DNA of 64,000 nt from Streptomyces pseudovenezuelae (GCF_001513955.1 NZ_KQ948147.1:752897-816896); one strand, 5' to 3'; shown: positions 35,562 to 44,680, counted from the stretch's first letter. Translations and numbers: made by a program. The notes: generated by a model from the letters alone, not told the origin.

Positions 35562-35618
35562 GGGAGCGAGTCCGGCGCGGGGGAAGCCCCCGTCGATCAC
35601 GGCACGGGCCACGGGGTT

Positions 35619-36170
35619 TCAGGGGCGCAGCCGCCAGGTGCGAAGCACGACCTCCCGGCCCCGAGACACCCTCCTGACCGGCGGCTCGTCCGTGAGCTCG
35701 AACGCACAGGCCCGGGCGACCGCCTCGCTCGCCACGTTGGCGGCGTCGATGCGCAGCACCACCCGGCGCGGCCGGATCTCCCGGACGGTGTGCTCGGCGG
35801 CCAGCCGCACCGCCCGTCCGGCCAACCCCTGCCCCCGATGGGCGGGTCCGACCCCGTAGGCCAGCTCCACGTCCTGTTCGTCCGCCCCGCTGCGGAACAG
35901 CAGGACCTCACCCCGGGGAAGGCCCCCGTCGGTGGTCACGGCCAACTGGATCCTCCGCCCCTCGGCCCGCCCCTCCCGTGCCCCGGCCAGGTACGCCCGC
36001 GCCGCGTCCAGGTCGAACGGCGAGGCCACGGGCGTCCACCGGGCCATCTCGGGATCGTCGTAGAGCGCGACCAGGTCGGCGAGGTCGGCCTCGGACCACT
36101 CGCGCAGCCGGACGCCGTAGCCTTCGAGACGCACCGGTGGGACGAGGGTGAGGGTTCGGTTCGTGTCCAT
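35619..36170 (-). CDS. GNAT acetyltransferase
   Basis: 183 residues from ATG 36170. RimJ/RimL-like: VRLREWSEADLADLVALYDD, ELAYGVGPAHRGQGLAGRAV (acetyl-CoA loop), then RIDAANVASEAVARACAFEL. The frame extends upstream on this strand only as a shadow of the divergent kinase gene. Divergent gap of 30 bp. Confidence 0.87.
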   Translation of the reverse strand: MDTNRTLTLVPPVRLEGYGVRLREWSEADLADLVALYDDPEMARWTPVASPFDLDAARAYLAGAREGRAEGRRIQLAVTTDGGLPRGEVLLFRSGADEQDVELAYGVGPAHRGQGLAGRAVRLAAEHTVREIRPRRVVLRIDAANVASEAVARACAFELTDEPPVRRVSRGREVVLRTWRLRP

Positions 36171-36200
36171 GAGCCGATCCTGCCCCGAGGAGGCGCTCAG

Positions 36201-36926
36201 GTGGAGGAGTCCGTGCTCGGCGGCGGCGCCGTCAACGAGGTCGTCCGGGTGGGAGACACCGTGCGGCGATCCCCGTCCGAACGGTCGGGATTCGTGCGGG
36301 AGTTGCTCGCCCTGTTCGAGGACGTCGGCTGGCGGGGCGCGCCGCGGTTCCTCGGCGCCGACGCGTGCGGCCGCGAGACCTTCGGGTACATCGCCGGGCG
36401 GGCCGCCGTGACCGCGCCCGAGCGCGCCGCGGCCCGCACCGACGAGGCCCTCACGGAGGTGGCCCGACTCGTCCGCGCCTTCCACGACCTGACGCACGGC
36501 ACGGCGCTCGCCGGGGACCGGGACGTCGTCTGCCACCACGACCTGGCGCCGAAGAACACCGTGTACGCGGCAGGGCGGCCGGTCGCGTTCATCGACTGGG
36601 ACCTGGCCGCGCCGGGCGAGCGGATCCACGACCTCGCCCATGTGTGCTGGCAGTACCTCGACCTGGGGCCGGGCGTCACGGACGTACGCGCGACCGCCCG
36701 CCGCATCCGGCTGATCTGCGATGCCTACGGGCTCGACGAGCGGGACGGGTTGCTGGACACGGTGCTGTGGTGGCAGGACCGCTGCTGGAGGGGGATCGAA
36801 GCGGGGGCCCTGCGGGGGGAGCGGGCCATGATCGGGCTGCGCGAGCGGGGGGCGGTGGCCGAGGTGCGGGCCGCGGAGAGATGGGTCGCGGGGCACCGGC
36901 ACGAACTCGGGGCGTTCCTGCGATGA
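36201..36926 (+). CDS. APH-family phosphotransferase
   Basis: 241 residues from GTG 36201, with GGAGG 7 nt upstream. The aminoglycoside/hydroxyurea-kinase-like catalytic loop CHHDLAPKNTVY and metal motif FIDWDLAAPGERIHDLAHVC are intact. The N-lobe is short, starting GGGAVNEVVRVGDTVRR. The substrate is unknown; resistance cannot be inferred from motif content alone. Confidence 0.85.
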   Translation: MEESVLGGGAVNEVVRVGDTVRRSPSERSGFVRELLALFEDVGWRGAPRFLGADACGRETFGYIAGRAAVTAPERAAARTDEALTEVARLVRAFHDLTHGTALAGDRDVVCHHDLAPKNTVYAAGRPVAFIDWDLAAPGERIHDLAHVCWQYLDLGPGVTDVRATARRIRLICDAYGLDERDGLLDTVLWWQDRCWRGIEAGALRGERAMIGLRERGAVAEVRAAERWVAGHRHELGAFLR

Positions 36927-36971
36927 CTCCTGCCGCGGCGCCGCGTACCGCTGTCTTCTGCTGGCTCCTGT

Positions 36972-36990
36972 GCCGTAGATCCTCTACGGC
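36972..36990. terminator. Hairpin over the SPW gene stop codon
   Basis: GCCGTAGA-TCC-TCTACGGC is an 8-bp perfect stem with a 3-nt loop. It contains the minus-strand TAG stop and lies 46 bp beyond the plus-strand kinase stop, so it can serve both converging genes. Confidence 0.65.
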
Positions 36991-37424
36991 CTGGGGGCGC
37001 TCTTCGCCGCCGTGACGGTGCACATCAGCCCCAGGATCACCGCGAGGGCACCGATGACGATGTTGTTCAGCGCCACACCGGCGTCGGGGCTCTCGCCGAC
37101 GATCCAGGGGGCGATGATCATCCAGATGCCGACCGCGCAGAAGGCCCAGCTCAGGCCGTACATGCGCTCGGGGGTCTGGGTGAATCCGAGGGCCAGCAGA
37201 CCGATCGCTATGCCCACGATGAGGTTGTGGGTCACGAGGGCGGGCTGGCTCGTCGTGTAGTGGAGTATCCAGGGGGACACGGCGCAGTACAGACCGAGCA
37301 GGAACACCGGTCCGTCCACGAGCGCCACGTCGCGACCGCCGAGCATGCGGGCGTAGCGCTCCCGCATCTCCGAGGCATCGGGGTGGCTGGTGATGTCCCC
37401 TCTGGTGTGCGAGACGTTGGCCAT
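36984..37424 (-). CDS. SPW-repeat membrane protein
   Basis: 146 residues with four hydrophobic helices in two repeats. Each repeat has the SPW-type signature (AVSPWILHYTT and IAPWIVGESPDAG) followed by a GxxVGxxIG-type helix (LIVGIAIGLLALG; IVIGALAVILGLM). The N-terminal 30 residues are hydrophilic. SPW proteins are inner-membrane proteins of unknown function. The region upstream (37425-37560) includes an AT-rich patch (TTATTTTTCCTTTATG) that probably holds its promoter. Confidence 0.88.
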   Translation of the reverse strand: MANVSHTRGDITSHPDASEMRERYARMLGGRDVALVDGPVFLLGLYCAVSPWILHYTTSQPALVTHNLIVGIAIGLLALGFTQTPERMYGLSWAFCAVGIWMIIAPWIVGESPDAGVALNNIVIGALAVILGLMCTVTAAKSAPRP

Positions 37425-37701
37425 GACTCGTCTCCTTCGACTTGCTGGCCTGACCGCGTCTGGTGCGGTGTGCGGTAAGCGCCGCCTGGATCCATTCTGC
37501 GCTTATTTTTCCTTTATGTGTAGAGGTGGGAGGGCCTGGGCGCGGAGGTGGCGCCACCGGAGCGGCCCGGCGCTCGGGTCCGGAGGAGGATCACCGCACC
37601 GTTTCTGCATCGAATGCGATTCAGGGTTCGTGATCCGGCGCCACCCTTGCCGCAGGCGTTGTTTGGGAGCGGGGGCATCAACTCGCATCGGTTCTGCGTC
37701 G

Positions 37702-37707
37702 TATAGT
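37702..37707 (+). promoter_or_regulatory. -10 element TATAGT, leaderless start of litR-like gene
   Basis: TATAGT ends 6 nt before ATG 37714, with no Shine-Dalgarno between them, so the mRNA probably begins at or next to the ATG. No strong -35 was seen, which may indicate an alternative sigma factor. Confidence 0.5.
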
Positions 37708-37713
37708 CGCCCC

Positions 37714-38739
37714 ATGACTGACATACCGGACGAGGAGGGGGCGCGGACCCGGCCGGGATCGCCCGACGCCGCGACGCGCCTCACCACCGGAGCCCTGGCC
37801 CGTCGTCTCGGGGTCTCGCCCACCACGCTGCGCTCCTGGGACCGCCGCTACGGCATCGGCCCCGCCGTCCGCACCGACGGCAGGCACCGTCGCTGGACCC
37901 CGCGTGACATCGCCGTGCTGGAGTCGATGTGCCGGCTCACCTCGACGGGGGTGCCGCCCGCCGAAGCGGCCCGCGCGGCCAAGGAGTCGGCGGCGTCCGG
38001 GCCCGGTGGCGCAGTGCCGCCGGACCCCGCGACCTCCGTCCGGTCCCGGGCGGCCGGCACGCTCCCCCTGGGCGATGTGCGCCAGGAGTGCCGTGGCCTG
38101 GCCCGCGCCGCCGTCCGCCTTGACGCGCCCGCCGTGGAGGAGCAGTTGGCCGCGGCGATCGAGACCCACGGTCTGGCCGTCGCCTGGCAGGAGGTGATGG
38201 TGCCCACGCTGCACGCCGTCGGCCGCAAGTGGGCCTCGTCCGGGGACCGTTACGTCGAGGTCGAGCACCTGCTGTCCTGGCACATGTCCACCGCCCTGCG
38301 CCGCCGCTCCCGCCCCCCGGCCCGGCAGGGCGACACGCTCGGCGCCGGTCCGGTCGTGCTGGCCGGCGTCCCCGGCGAGCAGCACACCCTGGCGCTGGAG
38401 GCGCTCAACGCCGGCCTGGGTGAACTGCGCCTGCCCACGCGGATGTTCGGGGCCGCCGTCCCCGTGGAGGCGCTGACCGCCGCGGTGGACCGGCTCGGTC
38501 CGGTGGCCGTCGTCCTGTGGGCGCAGGCCCGCTCCACGGCGAGCCTGCCACTGGCCCGGCACATCGCCGGAGCCCAGTGGGGCGTGAAGGGCGCCCGCAG
38601 AAGGCCCGTGGTGATGCTCGGCGGGCCCGGCTGGGTCGGCCGCTCCGGCCAGGGCATGCTGCGGCCGACGAGCTTCCAGGACGCCCTGGACAGCCTGGCC
38701 GCTCTGTACGCGGCCGGGCCGCTCACGGCGCCCGCCTGA
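37714..38739 (+). CDS. LitR/CarH-like B12-binding MerR regulator
   Basis: 341 residues. The MerR helix-turn-helix is TTGALARRLGVSPTTLRSWD then RRYGIGPAVRTDGRHRRWTP (about 28-70). A helical cobalamin cap (115-205) carries Trp173 and Glu184-His185, close to the W-x9-EH motif that shields adenosylcobalamin in CarH but with one extra residue. The Rossmann half holds GEQHTLA (Glu222, His224); the His is the expected lower cobalt ligand, with Ala where CarH has Gly. CarH/LitR repress light-inducible genes in the dark and release DNA when light breaks the Co-C bond. A photolyase gene sits 3 bp away, convergent. Confidence 0.83.
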   Translation: MTDIPDEEGARTRPGSPDAATRLTTGALARRLGVSPTTLRSWDRRYGIGPAVRTDGRHRRWTPRDIAVLESMCRLTSTGVPPAEAARAAKESAASGPGGAVPPDPATSVRSRAAGTLPLGDVRQECRGLARAAVRLDAPAVEEQLAAAIETHGLAVAWQEVMVPTLHAVGRKWASSGDRYVEVEHLLSWHMSTALRRRSRPPARQGDTLGAGPVVLAGVPGEQHTLALEALNAGLGELRLPTRMFGAAVPVEALTAAVDRLGPVAVVLWAQARSTASLPLARHIAGAQWGVKGARRRPVVMLGGPGWVGRSGQGMLRPTSFQDALDSLAALYAAGPLTAPA

Positions 38740-38741
38740 CC

Positions 38742-40115
38742 TCAGTCGCGGCCCCGCGCCTGCTTGAAACGGGCGAGCCCCTCGGACAGCTCCACGATCG
38801 GATCCGGATAGTCCAGCGCGGCCCGGTCCAGCCCCCGCAGCTTCCACGGCTCGTGCACCGCGGGCCCCTCCAGAGCGGCCAGTTCGGGCACCCAGCGGCG
38901 GACGTACGAGCCGTCGGGGTCGTACCGCTTGGCCTGGGTGACCGGGTTGAGGACCCGGTTGGGGCGGGTGTCGGTGCCCGTGCCTGCCATCCACTGCCAG
39001 TTGAGCTGGTTGTTGGCGAGATCCCCGTCGACGAGCAGGTCGAGGAAGTACCGGGCGCCGATCCGCCAGTCCACGTACAGCGTCTTGGTCAGGAAGCTCG
39101 CGGTCAGCAGGCGGCCGCGGTTGTGCATCCAGCCCTCGTGACGCAGCTGGCGCATCGCCGCGTCGACGATCGGGTAGCCGGTGCGGCCCTCCTTCCACGC
39201 CTCGATGTCCTGGCCGGCGGTCCGCTCGGAGCGCCAACGGTCGTGCTGGGTGCGGTAGTCGGCGGCGGCCGCGGCGGGGCGGGCGGCGAGCACCTGGCGG
39301 TGGAAGTCGCGCCAGGCGAGCTGCCGTACGAAGGCTTCGGCGCCCGGACCGCCCGCCCGGCGGGCCCGGTGGACGAGTTCGACGGGGGAGAGGGTCCCGA
39401 AGTGGAGATGCGGGGAGAACCGTGAGGTCGCGTCGCCGGCCAGGTCGTCGTGGCGGTCCTCGTACCCGGCCAGGCCGGTCCGAAGCCAGGCGGTGAGCCG
39501 CTTGCGGCCCTCCGTCTCGCCGCCCGCGGCGAGTCCTTCCGAGAGTCCGGGCACGTCGTCGCGGGAGGGCAGCGGTTCGGAGTCGACGCCGTCCGGGACC
39601 GTTACCGTGCGCGGGGCCGCGAGCGGGTCCCGCAGCCGCTCCTGGGACCAGCGGCGGAAGTAGGGCGTGAAGACGGCGAAGTGGTCCGAGCCGGCCGGGA
39701 CCACCCCGCCGGGGGCGACGGCCGTGGTCACCGTGTCGTGCACGTGCAGCCGTACGCCCTCCGCCTCCAGGACCCCGCGCAGCCGCTCCTCCCGGCGGTG
39801 GGCGTGGGCACTGACGTCGGACGTCATGTGCACCTCGTCGGCGTCCGCCTCGGCGGCGACCTTGCGCACCTGGTCGACGAGGTCGCCGGAGCGCAGGACC
39901 AGCCGGCCGCCCCGCTCGCGCAGACCGGCGTCGAGGTCGCGCAGACAGTCGGCGAGGAACGCCAGCCGGTTGGGTGCGGCGAACCCTGCGGCGTCCACGG
40001 CCCGGTCCCGCACGAACAGCGGCACGACCTGCTCGGTGCCGTCGAGGGCCGCGGCGAGCGGCGGGTGGTCGTGCAGGCGCAGGTCACAGGTGAACAGGAC
40101 GACCGAGATGCTCAT
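38742..40115 (-). CDS. phr: Class I deoxyribodipyrimidine photolyase
   Basis: 457 residues. The N-terminal antenna domain (1-130) opens SVVLFTCDLRLHDHPPLAAA. The FAD domain (about 190-450) contains SRFSPHLHFGTLSP, the EGRTGYPIVDAAMRQL helix, the MHNRGRLLTASFLTKTLYVDWRIG-type signature and DGDLANNQLNWQWMAGTGTD. All are typical of CPD photolyases, which split UV dimers with blue light. It is likely downstream of and co-transcribed with the SDR-DUF2867 gene (36-bp gap). Confidence 0.93.
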   Translation of the reverse strand: MSISVVLFTCDLRLHDHPPLAAALDGTEQVVPLFVRDRAVDAAGFAAPNRLAFLADCLRDLDAGLRERGGRLVLRSGDLVDQVRKVAAEADADEVHMTSDVSAHAHRREERLRGVLEAEGVRLHVHDTVTTAVAPGGVVPAGSDHFAVFTPYFRRWSQERLRDPLAAPRTVTVPDGVDSEPLPSRDDVPGLSEGLAAGGETEGRKRLTAWLRTGLAGYEDRHDDLAGDATSRFSPHLHFGTLSPVELVHRARRAGGPGAEAFVRQLAWRDFHRQVLAARPAAAAADYRTQHDRWRSERTAGQDIEAWKEGRTGYPIVDAAMRQLRHEGWMHNRGRLLTASFLTKTLYVDWRIGARYFLDLLVDGDLANNQLNWQWMAGTGTDTRPNRVLNPVTQAKRYDPDGSYVRRWVPELAALEGPAVHEPWKLRGLDRAALDYPDPIVELSEGLARFKQARGRD

Positions 40116-40151
40116 GGTGCGTACTCCGGGGTGCGGTGAGGAGCCGGGAGG

Positions 40152-41681
40152 TCAGTGGACGGGGGCGTGCTCGGGATCACGGGATGTCGAACTCCCCGCG
40201 GCCCGGGCGATGTTGCGGGCCATGCCGCCGAAGACGATCGCGTGGAAGGGCGACACGCTCCACCAGTAGGCCTGGCCGAGCAGACCGTGCGGATGGAACA
40301 GGGCGCGCTGCCGGTAGCGGGTGCGGCCGCCGCTGTCGGTCGCCACCGACATCTCCAGCCAGGCCAGGCCCGGCAGCCGCATCTCCGCCCGCAACCGCAG
40401 CAGCCTGCCCGGCTCGATCGCCTCCACCCGCCAGAAGTCCAGCGAGTCGCCGACCCGCAGCCGTGCCGCGTCCCGGCGCCCCCGGCGCAGCCCGACACCG
40501 CCGACCAACCGGTCCAGCCACCCTCGTACCACCCACGCGAGCGGGAAGGAGTACCAGCCGTTCTCCCCGCCGATGCCCTCGACGACCCGCCACAGCGCCT
40601 CGGGCGAGGCGTCCACGAGGAGCTCCCGGTGGTCGCTGTAGAGACTTCCGCCGGCCCAGTCGGGATCGGTGGGCAGCGGATCGCTGGGGGCGCCCGCCAC
40701 CGAGGCCGACGACCACCGGGTGGTGACCCGCGCGTCCCGCACCCGCTGCAGAGCCAGTCGTACGGCGTCGTCGAAGCCGATCGGATCGGTTGGCGGGCCG
40801 GGGAGACGGCGGACGATGTCGTTCTCGTGGCAGACCACCTCGTGCCGCAGCGACTCGGTGAGCGGCCGGGCGATCGAGGCGGGCACCGGCGTCACCAGGC
40901 CCACCCAGTGGCTGGAGAGGCCGGGCGTGAGCACCGGAACCGGCAGGATGACCCGGCGCGGCAGCCCGGCGACCGCCGCGTACCTGAGCATCATCTGCCG
41001 GTACGTCAGCACCTCCGGGCCGCCGATGTCGAAGGCCCGGTTGACGTCGGCCGGCATCCGGGCGCTGCCGACCAGGGCCCGGAGCACATCGCGGACCGCC
41101 ACGGGCTGGACGCGGGTGTGCACCCAGCTCGGCGTGACCATCACGGGAAGGCGTTCGGTCAGGTAGCGCAGCATCTCGAAGGAGGCCGAACCCGAGCCGA
41201 TGACGACCGCCGCCCGCAGGACCGTGGTCGGGACCCCGGAGTCGAGCAGGATGCCGGCCACCTCCGCGCGGGAACGCAGGTGCGGCGAGAGCTCGGCCTC
41301 GGGCACGCCCGCCGGGATGAGTCCGCTGAGGTGCACGATCCGCCGCACACCCGCCTTCCGGGCCTGCTCGGCGAAGATCCGCGCGGCCCTGCGGTCGGTC
41401 TCCTCGAAGCCCTTGCCGGAACTCATCGAGTGCACCAGGTAGTACGCCACGTCCACCCCGTCCAGGGCCCGGGCGACGGACGCGGCGTCGGTCACGTCAC
41501 CCGCCACCACCTCGGCACGTCCGGCCCAGGGATGGTCGCGCAGCCGGTCGGGGGAGCGGGCCAGGCACCGGACGCGGTGCCCCGCGTCGAGCAGTTCGGG
41601 AACCAGGCGCCCGCCGATGTATCCCGTCGCACCGGTCACCAGACACCGAGGTCCCGCACGCGTGCCGTCGTGGTCCATCAC
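40152..41681 (-). CDS. SDR-DUF2867 fusion oxidoreductase
   Basis: About 509 residues. The N-terminal NAD(P)-binding SDR (1-300) starts CLVTGATGYIGGRLVPELLD and has VAYYLVHSMSSGKGFEETDR, a YbjT-like atypical SDR. The C-terminal DUF2867 (about 320-500; DHRELLVDASPEALWRVVEG, WYSFPLAWVVRGWLDRLVGG, YWWSVSPFHAIVFGGMARNI) has a START-like character. The arrangement recurs next to photolyases in actinobacteria. Start is GTG 41681 or ATG 41678; AGGAAGGG lies 7 nt before the GTG. Confidence 0.87.
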   Translation of the reverse strand: MMDHDGTRAGPRCLVTGATGYIGGRLVPELLDAGHRVRCLARSPDRLRDHPWAGRAEVVAGDVTDAASVARALDGVDVAYYLVHSMSSGKGFEETDRRAARIFAEQARKAGVRRIVHLSGLIPAGVPEAELSPHLRSRAEVAGILLDSGVPTTVLRAAVVIGSGSASFEMLRYLTERLPVMVTPSWVHTRVQPVAVRDVLRALVGSARMPADVNRAFDIGGPEVLTYRQMMLRYAAVAGLPRRVILPVPVLTPGLSSHWVGLVTPVPASIARPLTESLRHEVVCHENDIVRRLPGPPTDPIGFDDAVRLALQRVRDARVTTRWSSASVAGAPSDPLPTDPDWAGGSLYSDHRELLVDASPEALWRVVEGIGGENGWYSFPLAWVVRGWLDRLVGGVGLRRGRRDAARLRVGDSLDFWRVEAIEPGRLLRLRAEMRLPGLAWLEMSVATDSGGRTRYRQRALFHPHGLLGQAYWWSVSPFHAIVFGGMARNIARAAGSSTSRDPEHAPVH

Positions 41682-41785
41682 GTCGTCGCCCTTCCTGTGG
41701 TCCCCTGCTGATCACTTCGACCGCCGGGTCCGGTTCGGATGCGGCCCGGGCCCGCGGGAGCGCGGCGCTTCTATACGCTGATCAC

Positions 41786-42289
41786 GTGGCCACAGCGAAC
41801 CAGCGGGACCAGGACGAGCGACCGGAGTCCGGCACGGGCGGGGCGCCGACCGACCTGTACGCCTTCGCGGTACGGCTGCGCCGGATGAACGGCGAGATCA
41901 ACCGCCTCGTCCAGGGCTTCGCCGGTGACCACGGTCTGCACGCCACCGACATCCAGGCGCTCGCCGCGATCATGGACGCGGAGGAGCCGATGACGCCCAG
42001 CGGGCTGCGCCGCCACCTCGGTCTCACCTCCGGCGCGGTGACCGCCTGCGTGGACCGGCTGGAGCGGGCGGGCCACATCCGCCGGGTGCGGGAGAGCGCG
42101 GACCGCAGGGTCGTCCATCTCCACTACGAACCGGACGCCCGGGCCGCCGCGCGCTCGTACTTCCGCCCGCTCGCCGGGGCGACCGAGGCGGCCCGGTCCC
42201 GCTTCGGCGAGCAGGAGCTGGCCGTGGTCGTGCGCTTCCTGGAGGCGCTGAACGAGGAACTCGCCGCGGTGCGGCCGAGCGGCGGCTGA
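41786..42289 (+). CDS. MarR-family transcriptional regulator
   Basis: 167 residues, GTG start. Winged HTH: HATDIQALAAIMDAEEPMTP, SGLRRHLGLTSGAVTACVDR, LERAGHIRRVRESADRRVVH. The last block is the DxRxxxV wing motif of MarR proteins. It is divergent from the SDR-DUF2867/photolyase pair across 104 bp and may control it or the MMPL gene downstream. No strong RBS; TATACG lies 8 nt before the start, so it may be leaderless. Confidence 0.88.
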   Translation: MATANQRDQDERPESGTGGAPTDLYAFAVRLRRMNGEINRLVQGFAGDHGLHATDIQALAAIMDAEEPMTPSGLRRHLGLTSGAVTACVDRLERAGHIRRVRESADRRVVHLHYEPDARAAARSYFRPLAGATEAARSRFGEQELAVVVRFLEALNEELAAVRPSGG

Positions 42290-42301
42290 TCCAGCCCGCA
42301 C

Positions 42302-42352
42302 ACATCGCCGACCCCCGAACATCGCCGGCCCCCGCACATCGCCGACGACCCG
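42302..42352. repeat. Three 17-bp tandem repeats
   Basis: ACATCGCCGACCCCCGA and near copies begin at 42302, 42319 and 42336, just after the marR stop. The third copy is diverged in its last 7 bases. The rest of 42353-42550 is featureless GC-rich DNA without a supported gene. Confidence 0.6.
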
Positions 42353-42556
42353 CGGAAGACGGCACTGATCGAGGCGGCCCAGCGCCGGCAGACGGCCGTC
42401 GGCCGCCCGGACAGCGCTGTCGTCGACGGGCCAACCGGCGCCCGCGTGATCGGCCCTGATCCGCACGAGACTCCAGGCGTCACCGCCGTAGGCGGGTGCA
42501 TCCGCAGACCGGCCGTCGGAGGAAGCACAGGCGTCGTCTACGATCACCGGCACGAT

Positions 42557-42593
42557 GTAACTCGATCATTGAGATTGTTTTTCATTGAGTTAC
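42557..42593. promoter_or_regulatory. Compound operator upstream of MMPL gene
   Basis: GTAACTC (42557) and GAGTTAC (42587) form a 7-bp perfect inverted repeat around an AT-rich core. Inside it TCATTGAG occurs twice in direct orientation (42566 and 42582), and CTCGAT-C-ATTGAG (42561-42573) is a near-perfect palindrome. The element lies 24 bp before the MMPL start, overlapping the expected promoter, so it is probably a repressor site. Confidence 0.6.
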
Positions 42594-42616
42594 CTGTCCC
42601 CGAACCCTGGAGACCG

Positions 42617-44680
42617 ATGTCCCCCGCCCGACGCACCCGTGTGCTCGTCCCGCTTGTCCTGCTGGCCCTCTGGCTGGTCGCCGGAGGCGCCCTCGGCCCC
42701 TTCGCGGGCCGTCTCGGCGAGGTCGCCACCAACGACCAGGCGGCGTTCCTGCCGCGCAGCGCCGAGTCGACCGCGGTCATCGCCGAGGAGAAGAGGTTCC
42801 GGCAGAACGAGACCCTCCCCGTGATCGTCGTCTGGACCGGCGGCGCGGCGGCCGACCGCAAGCCGGACGCCGACCGGGTGCTCAGCTCCCTCGCCGACGT
42901 GCCGGGAGTCGCCGGCGAGGTGTCCCCCGCGATCCCCTCCGAGGACCGAAAGGCCCTGGAAGGCGTGGTCCCCCTCCGCCCCGACCTCGGTGACAGCCTG
43001 CCCGGCACCCTCGACGCGATACGGTCCGCCGCCGAGCGCGTCCCCGGCACGACCGTCCGGCTCGCCGGACCGGCCGCCACCCAGGCCGACCTGTCCGACG
43101 CCTTCGCCGGGATCGACGGACTGCTCCTCGCCGTGGCGCTGGCCGTCGTCCTGGTCATCCTGCTGCTCGTGTACCGCAGCGTGCTCCTGCCACTGGTGAT
43201 CATCCTGGGCTCGGTGTTCGCCCTGGGCGTCGCCTGCGCCGTCGTGTACGCCCTCGCCGACCACGACGTCGTCCGCGTCGACGGGCAGGTCCAGGGCATC
43301 CTGTCCATCCTCGTGATCGGCGCCGCCACCGACTACGCCCTGCTGCTCACGGCCCGCTACCGCGAGGAACTCGCCCGCGGCGCCGACCGGTTCAGGGCCG
43401 CGCGGGCAGCGCTGCGGCAGTCCTGGGCGGCGATCGTCGCCAGCGCGGCCACGGTGGCGCTCGGACTGCTCGCCCTGCTGCTGAGCGACCTCACCAACAA
43501 CCGCGCCCTCGGCCCGGTCGGCGCCATCGGCATCGTCTGCGCCGTCCTGACCTCCCTGACCTTCCTGCCCGCCGCCCTCGCCCTGCTGGGCCGCGCCGCC
43601 TACTGGCCCGCCCGCCCCCGCACCGCGGACGATCAGCGCGAGGGCGTCTGGCACCGGGTCGCCGCACTCGTCGACCGGGCCCCGCGCAAGGTCTGGGCGC
43701 TCACCCTCGTCGTCCTGCTGGCCGGTGCCGCCTTCGCGCCCTCCCTCGCCTCCAAGGGCGTTCCCCTCGACGAGACCTTCGTCGACGACGCCCCCTCGGT
43801 GACCGCCCAGCAGACCCTGAGCCGGCACTTCCCGGCAGGTTCGGGCAACCCCGCTGTGGTCGTCGCGGACGCCGGCCGGCTGACCGAGGTGGTCCGCGCG
43901 GCCCGGCAGACCGAAGGGGTCGCCTCGGCCACGCCGGTGAGCGCCTCCGGCCGCCCCGGCGCCGATCCGCTGGTCGTGGACGGCCGGGCCCGAGTCGACG
44001 TCACCCTCACCGCGGCTCCCGACAGCGACACCGCCAAGCGGACCGTCGCCCGGCTGCGCACCGCCCTGCACGGGGTGCCGGACGCCGACGCCCTCGTCGG
44101 CGGCTACACCGCCCAGCAGTACGACACCCTGCGCACCGCGGAGCACGACCGCACGCTCATCGTCCCCGTGGTCCTCGCGATCATCCTGTTCATCCTGGTC
44201 GTCCTGCTGCGCTCGCTGCTGCTGCCCGTGCTGCTGGTGGCCACGGTGGCCCTCAACTACCTGACCACGCTGGGTGTCTCGGCCCTGGTCTTCCGCCATG
44301 TGTTCGGCTTCACCGGCACCGACCCCTCCGTGCCGCTGTACGGGTTCGTCTTCCTCGTCGCCCTCGGCGTCGACTACAATATCTTCCTGATGTCCCGGGT
44401 CCGCGAGGAGTCGCTGCGGCACGGAGTGCGGCAGGGGATGACCCGGGGGCTGGTCACCACCGGCGGGGTCATCACCTCCGCCGGCGTCGTGCTGGCCGCC
44501 ACCTTCGCCGCCCTCGGGGTGATCCCGCTGGCCTTCCTCGCCCAGATCGCCTTCATCGTCGCCTTCGGTGTCCTGCTCGACACGCTGGTCGTGCGGTCCC
44601 TGCTCGTCCCCGCGCTCGTGCGGGACATCGGGGCCCGCGTCTGGTGGCCGACCTCCGTCGGCGAAACCACGAAGACGTGA
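42617..44680 (+). CDS. MMPL-family RND transporter
   Basis: 687 residues with about 12 membrane helices in two homologous halves, each with a large extracytoplasmic loop after the first helix. Signatures include IGAATDYALLLTARYREELA in half 1 and FLVALGVDYNIFLMSRVREE in half 2, where the DY pairs are the proton-relay residues. MMPL proteins export lipids or drugs using the proton gradient. ATG 42617 has TGGAGA 6 nt upstream; the frame is open further up but crosses the operator. Confidence 0.9.
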   Translation: MSPARRTRVLVPLVLLALWLVAGGALGPFAGRLGEVATNDQAAFLPRSAESTAVIAEEKRFRQNETLPVIVVWTGGAAADRKPDADRVLSSLADVPGVAGEVSPAIPSEDRKALEGVVPLRPDLGDSLPGTLDAIRSAAERVPGTTVRLAGPAATQADLSDAFAGIDGLLLAVALAVVLVILLLVYRSVLLPLVIILGSVFALGVACAVVYALADHDVVRVDGQVQGILSILVIGAATDYALLLTARYREELARGADRFRAARAALRQSWAAIVASAATVALGLLALLLSDLTNNRALGPVGAIGIVCAVLTSLTFLPAALALLGRAAYWPARPRTADDQREGVWHRVAALVDRAPRKVWALTLVVLLAGAAFAPSLASKGVPLDETFVDDAPSVTAQQTLSRHFPAGSGNPAVVVADAGRLTEVVRAARQTEGVASATPVSASGRPGADPLVVDGRARVDVTLTAAPDSDTAKRTVARLRTALHGVPDADALVGGYTAQQYDTLRTAEHDRTLIVPVVLAIILFILVVLLRSLLLPVLLVATVALNYLTTLGVSALVFRHVFGFTGTDPSVPLYGFVFLVALGVDYNIFLMSRVREESLRHGVRQGMTRGLVTTGGVITSAGVVLAATFAALGVIPLAFLAQIAFIVAFGVLLDTLVVRSLLVPALVRDIGARVWWPTSVGETTKT

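Noticed and set aside
36201..36926. Calling the kinase an antibiotic-resistance gene
   Set aside because: The motifs show only an APH fold. No resistance-specific substrate residues were recognised and many housekeeping kinases share them.
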